This document shows, piece by piece, positions 61,034 to 64,000 of a stretch of 64,000 nt of DNA. The notes beneath the pieces were generated by a model, which was given only the letters and a program-made list of their open reading frames with translations, did no database searches and was not told the origin of the DNA. Origin of the DNA: VXYL01 sp965199915 (GTDB lineage Bacteria > Pseudomonadota > Gammaproteobacteria > Pseudomonadales > Azotimanducaceae); contig OZ241348.1 of NCBI GenBank assembly GCA_965199915.1, positions 2,418,001-2,482,000 on the forward strand. The letters run 5' to 3'. Made by a program: the position numbers and the translations under genes. The stretch's first letter is position 1. Each line of letters starts with the position of its first letter.

Positions 61034-62023
61034 TCAGCAACGTGGGAAGTCGATGCTCTGGGCGCTCGTGGTGGGGTTCCCCGGCGCCACCGCGAGGTAG
61101 CGGGCCATGTCGACCAAGCCGTTGTTGCCGCCGATGCCCCAGTCCAGATCGTAGCCAAGGCCGAGCCCTTCGTGTTCGCCCTCGCTGTCCGTACCGCCGG
61201 GGTTGCCGCCCAAGTTGAGGATGCGCGTTTGCGGTTGCCGCGGGTCGATGCGGTTGAAGGGATGGGTACACCCCATCGCTTGCGTGTTGTTGCGGGCTTG
61301 CGCCTTGTCGAGGTAGGCGACGGCGGCCTCGACCCCGCCGGCGCGGGCGATCATGAGCGGGTCTTGGCGCAGCGCGTCGAACCTCTGGAAGCCGCTTGGC
61401 GAACGCTTCGCCAACGCGAAGTCGAGAACCACGCCGTAGCGCCTCGGCGCCCCGGCAACGCCGCGCTGGAACTCGGCGAACGGGTACAGCGGAATCTCCG
61501 CGCCATCCGGCAGTCGGCCTTGCAGCAGGCGCTTGGCTTCCGCGGCGGTGATCTTGGCGGCGTACTGGCCGGTCAAACCCTCTGGATTGGCGCGCGCCAA
61601 GTCCGCACGGTAGCTGCGCTCGAACCGCTGCGGCGCTGCGAAGATGCCGCCGCCGTGGACGACCACCACCACCGGATTGTTGCTCGCCGTCGGCGCCACG
61701 CTCTCCTCGGAGTTCGCGGTGAACCAAGTGTTCCAAACGATGTTTTCGTAGGGCGAGCGCACGCGGGCGCCGAGCAGTTGCGGCAGCGAGGCGACGTAGC
61801 CTTGATCTCCCGCGTAGCGCAAGGCGCGGCGCAGCGCAACGGTGGCGTAGGAATCGAAAAAGATCGCCGCCAGCATCTTCCGCTCGGCCGCCAACGCCGC
61901 AGGCCAGAAGAACGGATTGGTCGCCACGCCTGCCGCGGCCAACGCATGCAGCATCCGCCGGCGTGTGAGACGCCGGCGCGCGTCGCCGCATGGCGAGCCA
62001 ACGCTGCCCCCTTCGCCTTTCAC
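61034..62023 (-). CDS. Unknown paralogous family, member 4, with Tat-like signal
   Basis: 329 residues from GTG 62023. The N-terminus has a twin-arginine type signal, RRLTRRRMLHALAAAGVA, and a hydrophobic stretch to ALAAERKM, so it is probably exported folded. The mature part carries the family blocks YENIVWNTWFTANSEESV, VVVVHGGGIFAAPQRFERSY, EGLTGQYAAKITAAEAK, YGVVLDFALAKRSPSGFQRF, then MGCTHPFNRIDPRQPQTRIL (GNWHPYN changed to GCTHPFN) and GNPGGTDSEGEHEG. The C-terminus is MARYLAVAPGNPTTSAQSID. It lies 7 bp downstream of member 5, so the two are an operon. Confidence 0.7.
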   Translation of the reverse strand: MKGEGGSVGSPCGDARRRLTRRRMLHALAAAGVATNPFFWPAALAAERKMLAAIFFDSYATVALRRALRYAGDQGYVASLPQLLGARVRSPYENIVWNTWFTANSEESVAPTASNNPVVVVVHGGGIFAAPQRFERSYRADLARANPEGLTGQYAAKITAAEAKRLLQGRLPDGAEIPLYPFAEFQRGVAGAPRRYGVVLDFALAKRSPSGFQRFDALRQDPLMIARAGGVEAAVAYLDKAQARNNTQAMGCTHPFNRIDPRQPQTRILNLGGNPGGTDSEGEHEGLGLGYDLDWGIGGNNGLVDMARYLAVAPGNPTTSAQSIDFPRC

Positions 62024-62030
62024 ACGCTTC

Positions 62031-62987
62031 TCACAGCTCGAAGTCCAAATCCCGCAGGCTGGTTGCGACGTTGCGGGGGGCCACCGCGACGTAGCGCGCC
62101 ATGCCGACGATGCTCGCATCGCCGCCCATGCCGTACGCGGCGTCGTAGCCCCAGCCGAGGCCGGGCTCCTTGCCCTCGCTGTCCACGCCGCCGCGGTTGC
62201 CGGCGAGGAACGGGATGCGGGTTTGGGGCTGGTCCGGGTCGATGCGGTTGTACGGGTGCCAGTTGCCCATCCGCTCGGTGCCGTGGCGGCGTTGGAACTT
62301 GTCGAGATACGCCGCCAAGGGCGCGACGCCACCGGCGCGGGCGATCATGTTGGGGTCTTCCCGCAGCGCCTCGAAACGCTCGTAGCCGCGCTTGGACTTG
62401 CGCGCCAACTCGAAATCCAAGATCACGCCGAACCGCCGCGGCAGGTCGGCGATTCCGCGTTTGAGCTCCGCAAACGAGTACACCGGAATCACCGCGCCGT
62501 CCGGCAGTTTGCCGACGAGCACGTCCCGCGCCTCCTTGGCGGAGATTTTGGCCGCGTTCTGCGCGGTGACGCCTTCCGGATTGGCGCGGCGCAGATCCGC
62601 ATGCAGGCTGCGTTCGATGCGCTCCGGCGAGGCCAGAATGCCCCCGCCATGCACCACCACCACCACGCGGTTGCCCTGCGGCGTGCGCACCACGCTCTCT
62701 TCGGAGTTCGCCGTGAACCACGTGTTCCAAATGATGTTGTCGTAAGGGGCGTTCGCCCGAGCATGCAGCAGCTGGGGCATCGACGCCACGAAGCCGTCGT
62801 CTCCCGCGTAGTTGCGGGCGCGCCGCAGCGCGGTGGGGATGTGCGGCTCGAAGAACATCCGCGCCTGCATGCGCGCGCCGGCCGCGTTCGGGGCCGCCAA
62901 AACCCTCGACAACGGGTGCTCCGCAATCCCGGCGGCGAGCGCCGCGGCAAGCATGTGGCGGCGCGTGGCCCGCGACGCTTCAACCAT
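62031..62987 (-). CDS. Unknown paralogous family, member 5, with Tat-like signal
   Basis: 318 residues. The signal MVEASRATRRHMLAAALAAG has paired Arg before the hydrophobic part and a likely cleavage after VLAAPNAAGA. Mature blocks: YDNIIWNTWFTANSEESV, VVVVHGGGILASPERIERSL, EGVTAQNAAKISAKEARDVL, FGVILDFELARKSKRGYERF, MGNWHPYNRIDPDQPQTRIP, FLAGNRGGVDSEGKEPGLG, GYDAAYGMGGDASIVGMARY. It follows the TonB-dependent receptor gene by 87 bp on the same strand and precedes member 4, so receptor and exported proteins may be made together. Confidence 0.72.
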   Translation of the reverse strand: MVEASRATRRHMLAAALAAGIAEHPLSRVLAAPNAAGARMQARMFFEPHIPTALRRARNYAGDDGFVASMPQLLHARANAPYDNIIWNTWFTANSEESVVRTPQGNRVVVVVHGGGILASPERIERSLHADLRRANPEGVTAQNAAKISAKEARDVLVGKLPDGAVIPVYSFAELKRGIADLPRRFGVILDFELARKSKRGYERFEALREDPNMIARAGGVAPLAAYLDKFQRRHGTERMGNWHPYNRIDPDQPQTRIPFLAGNRGGVDSEGKEPGLGWGYDAAYGMGGDASIVGMARYVAVAPRNVATSLRDLDFEL

Positions 62988-63074
62988 CGTGGCGCGTCAC
63001 GCGCTGGCCTCCGCTCTCCACAACGAAGGCGCGAGCGGGGCCGTGTTCCCGGGAAGTCTCGTTCGGGCCCGCCT

Positions 63075-64000
63075 TCACCGCCACCACTTGGCCAAGCGCA
63101 AGCCGAACTCGCGCGGCCGATTGGTGAACACCCGGTGGTAGTGCTCATACTCGTTCGTGCGCGAGAACTGCCACTCGAAGTCCCCCGTGCCGTGCCAGTA
63201 GTCGGCGCGCTCGTCGGTGAGGTTGTTGACGAACACATCGACCTGCCAGTCCGCCGTGGCCGAATAGAGGGCGAGCCGCGCGCCCAGCCAGTGGTACGCC
63301 TCGTTGGTGAAGGAGGGGTTGGCCGAGGTTTCCGGCTGCGGAATGAACCGGTTTCGCGATTCGCCGCGGTAGGAATAGCTGCCGGACAGCGTCATCTCGC
63401 CGCCGGCGACGAAGGTGACCGGCCATGTGTAGCTCGCCCACGCGGACGCTTGCAGTTCCGGCGTGTTGGGCAGGTCCAAGCCCTTGGTGACCACCGCCCT
63501 CGGCGTGCCCTCCGAGGAGAGCCTGGCGTTGAGGATGATCTCCTCGTCGGATTGCGCTTCCAGCCACTGGGCGTTGGCGCCCACTTCCCAATCTTCCGAC
63601 GGCACCCACGCCAAGTCCAGATTGACGCCGGCCGTGTGCGCGTCGCCCACGTTGCCCACCACCCGCAGCCACGGGTTGCCGCAGCGCACCGGTTCTTGGT
63701 CCGTGCATGCCTGGCCGCTGGGGTCCACCACTTCGATCTGGAAGTCCTGCCAAGCCATGTGGAACGCGCTCACGTTCACTTGCACGCGGCCGTCCGCCCA
63801 GCGGGTGCGGATGCCGACCTCCTGATTGGCCACCACGTCCGGCTTGTAGGTTTGCGGGAAGAACGTGCGCGACCAGTCGGCGCGGCCGTTGTTGCGGTTG
63901 GTGCCGCCGGTGCGGAATCCCTCGGTGTAGGTGGCGTAGGCCATCTTGTCGTCGTCGAAGCTGAAGCTCACGGTGAACTTCGGCACGAACTCGCTGATCT
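63075..64000 (-). CDS. TonB-dependent outer-membrane receptor, C-terminal part (runs off the window)
   Basis: At least 308 residues of the beta-barrel of a TonB-dependent receptor. Family blocks are KMAYATYTEGFRTGGTNRNN, PDVVANQEVGIRTRWADGRV, VNVSAFHMAWQDFQIEV, VGDAHTAGVNLDLAWVPSED, NPSFTNEAYHWLGARLALY, VDVFVNNLTDERADYWHG and the C-terminal PREFGLRLAKWW with the terminal aromatic signature. The plug domain and TonB box lie beyond base 64000. The sequence is of the catecholate/vitamin-like, CirA-type barrel group that reads YxxYxxGFRxGG; the ligand cannot be told. Confidence 0.92.
   Translation of the reverse strand, partial: ISEFVPKFTVSFSFDDDKMAYATYTEGFRTGGTNRNNGRADWSRTFFPQTYKPDVVANQEVGIRTRWADGRVQVNVSAFHMAWQDFQIEVVDPSGQACTDQEPVRCGNPWLRVVGNVGDAHTAGVNLDLAWVPSEDWEVGANAQWLEAQSDEEIILNARLSSEGTPRAVVTKGLDLPNTPELQASAWASYTWPVTFVAGGEMTLSGSYSYRGESRNRFIPQPETSANPSFTNEAYHWLGARLALYSATADWQVDVFVNNLTDERADYWHGTGDFEWQFSRTNEYEHYHRVFTNRPREFGLRLAKWWR

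Noticed and set aside
46371..62987. Unknown family read as alpha/beta-hydrolases because of HGGG
   Set aside because: No GxSxG nucleophile elbow or Asp/His arrangement follows in any of the five members.

Overview
This 64 kb window is GC-rich, densely coding chromosomal DNA from a Gram-negative proteobacterium. Gene order points to Gammaproteobacteria. The run hemW-rdgB-DUF4426-metW-metX-yggT-proC-yggS facing pilT, and the run ruvX-yqgE-tonB-gshB, are arranged as I remember them from Pseudomonas-type genomes. A TonB-dependent receptor, TonB, PtsP and PilT fit this. The exact taxon cannot be read from the sequence; a free-living or host-associated marine lineage is only a guess. No rRNA, tRNA or CRISPR array was found.

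Layout. 1-6 kb: UvrD-like helicase (cut by the window edge), cyclase-family lipoprotein, GDP-mannose enzyme, YdjM-like membrane protein and a luciferase-like oxidoreductase. 6-7 kb: a 75-nt stray copy of metW sequence and a tandemly duplicated small gene. 7-16.6 kb: the conserved hemW-to-tonB block, with many ATGA or GTGA overlaps. 16.6-18.6 kb: a block of gene debris and two small membrane-protein genes between tonB and gshB, bounded by two copies of a double-hairpin repeat. 18.6-42.9 kb: mostly housekeeping and catabolic genes (gshB, ptsP, rppH, acs, pgi, panC, panB, cysZ, polB, oxidoreductases). It also holds a coiled-coil membrane gene split by a MITE, an Rpn-type nuclease with a duplicated tail, and a beta-hydroxylase/sulfotransferase pair.

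42.9-59 kb: the parts of an ABC importer of the polyamine/betaine type (ATPase, Tat-exported binding protein, fused permease) and a BHMT-like methyltransferase. They lie apart, separated by accessory genes. The first accessory stretch has a Panacea (DUF4065) antitoxin gene whose downstream membrane-protein gene is split by an intact IS630 element, two members of an unknown protein family, and a Fic enzyme. The second is a McrBC-type restriction cluster with two mcrB genes. Each mcrB is preceded by an antitoxin-like gene, with a beheaded PIN toxin between the two units. 59-64 kb: two repeat copies, a Schlafen/AlbA_2 ATP-binding protein, two more members of the unknown family carrying Tat-like signals, and the C-terminal part of a TonB-dependent receptor.

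Most notable: (i) an unrecognised family of about 285 residues present five times; (ii) two genes split by TA-targeting elements whose removal restores the reading frame exactly, one of them the probable toxin of a Panacea toxin-antitoxin pair; (iii) McrB proteins whose N-terminal domain looks like an integrase Arm DNA-binding domain, each coupled to an antitoxin-like gene; (iv) a dispersed double-hairpin repeat found at gene ends and at the edges of rearranged blocks.
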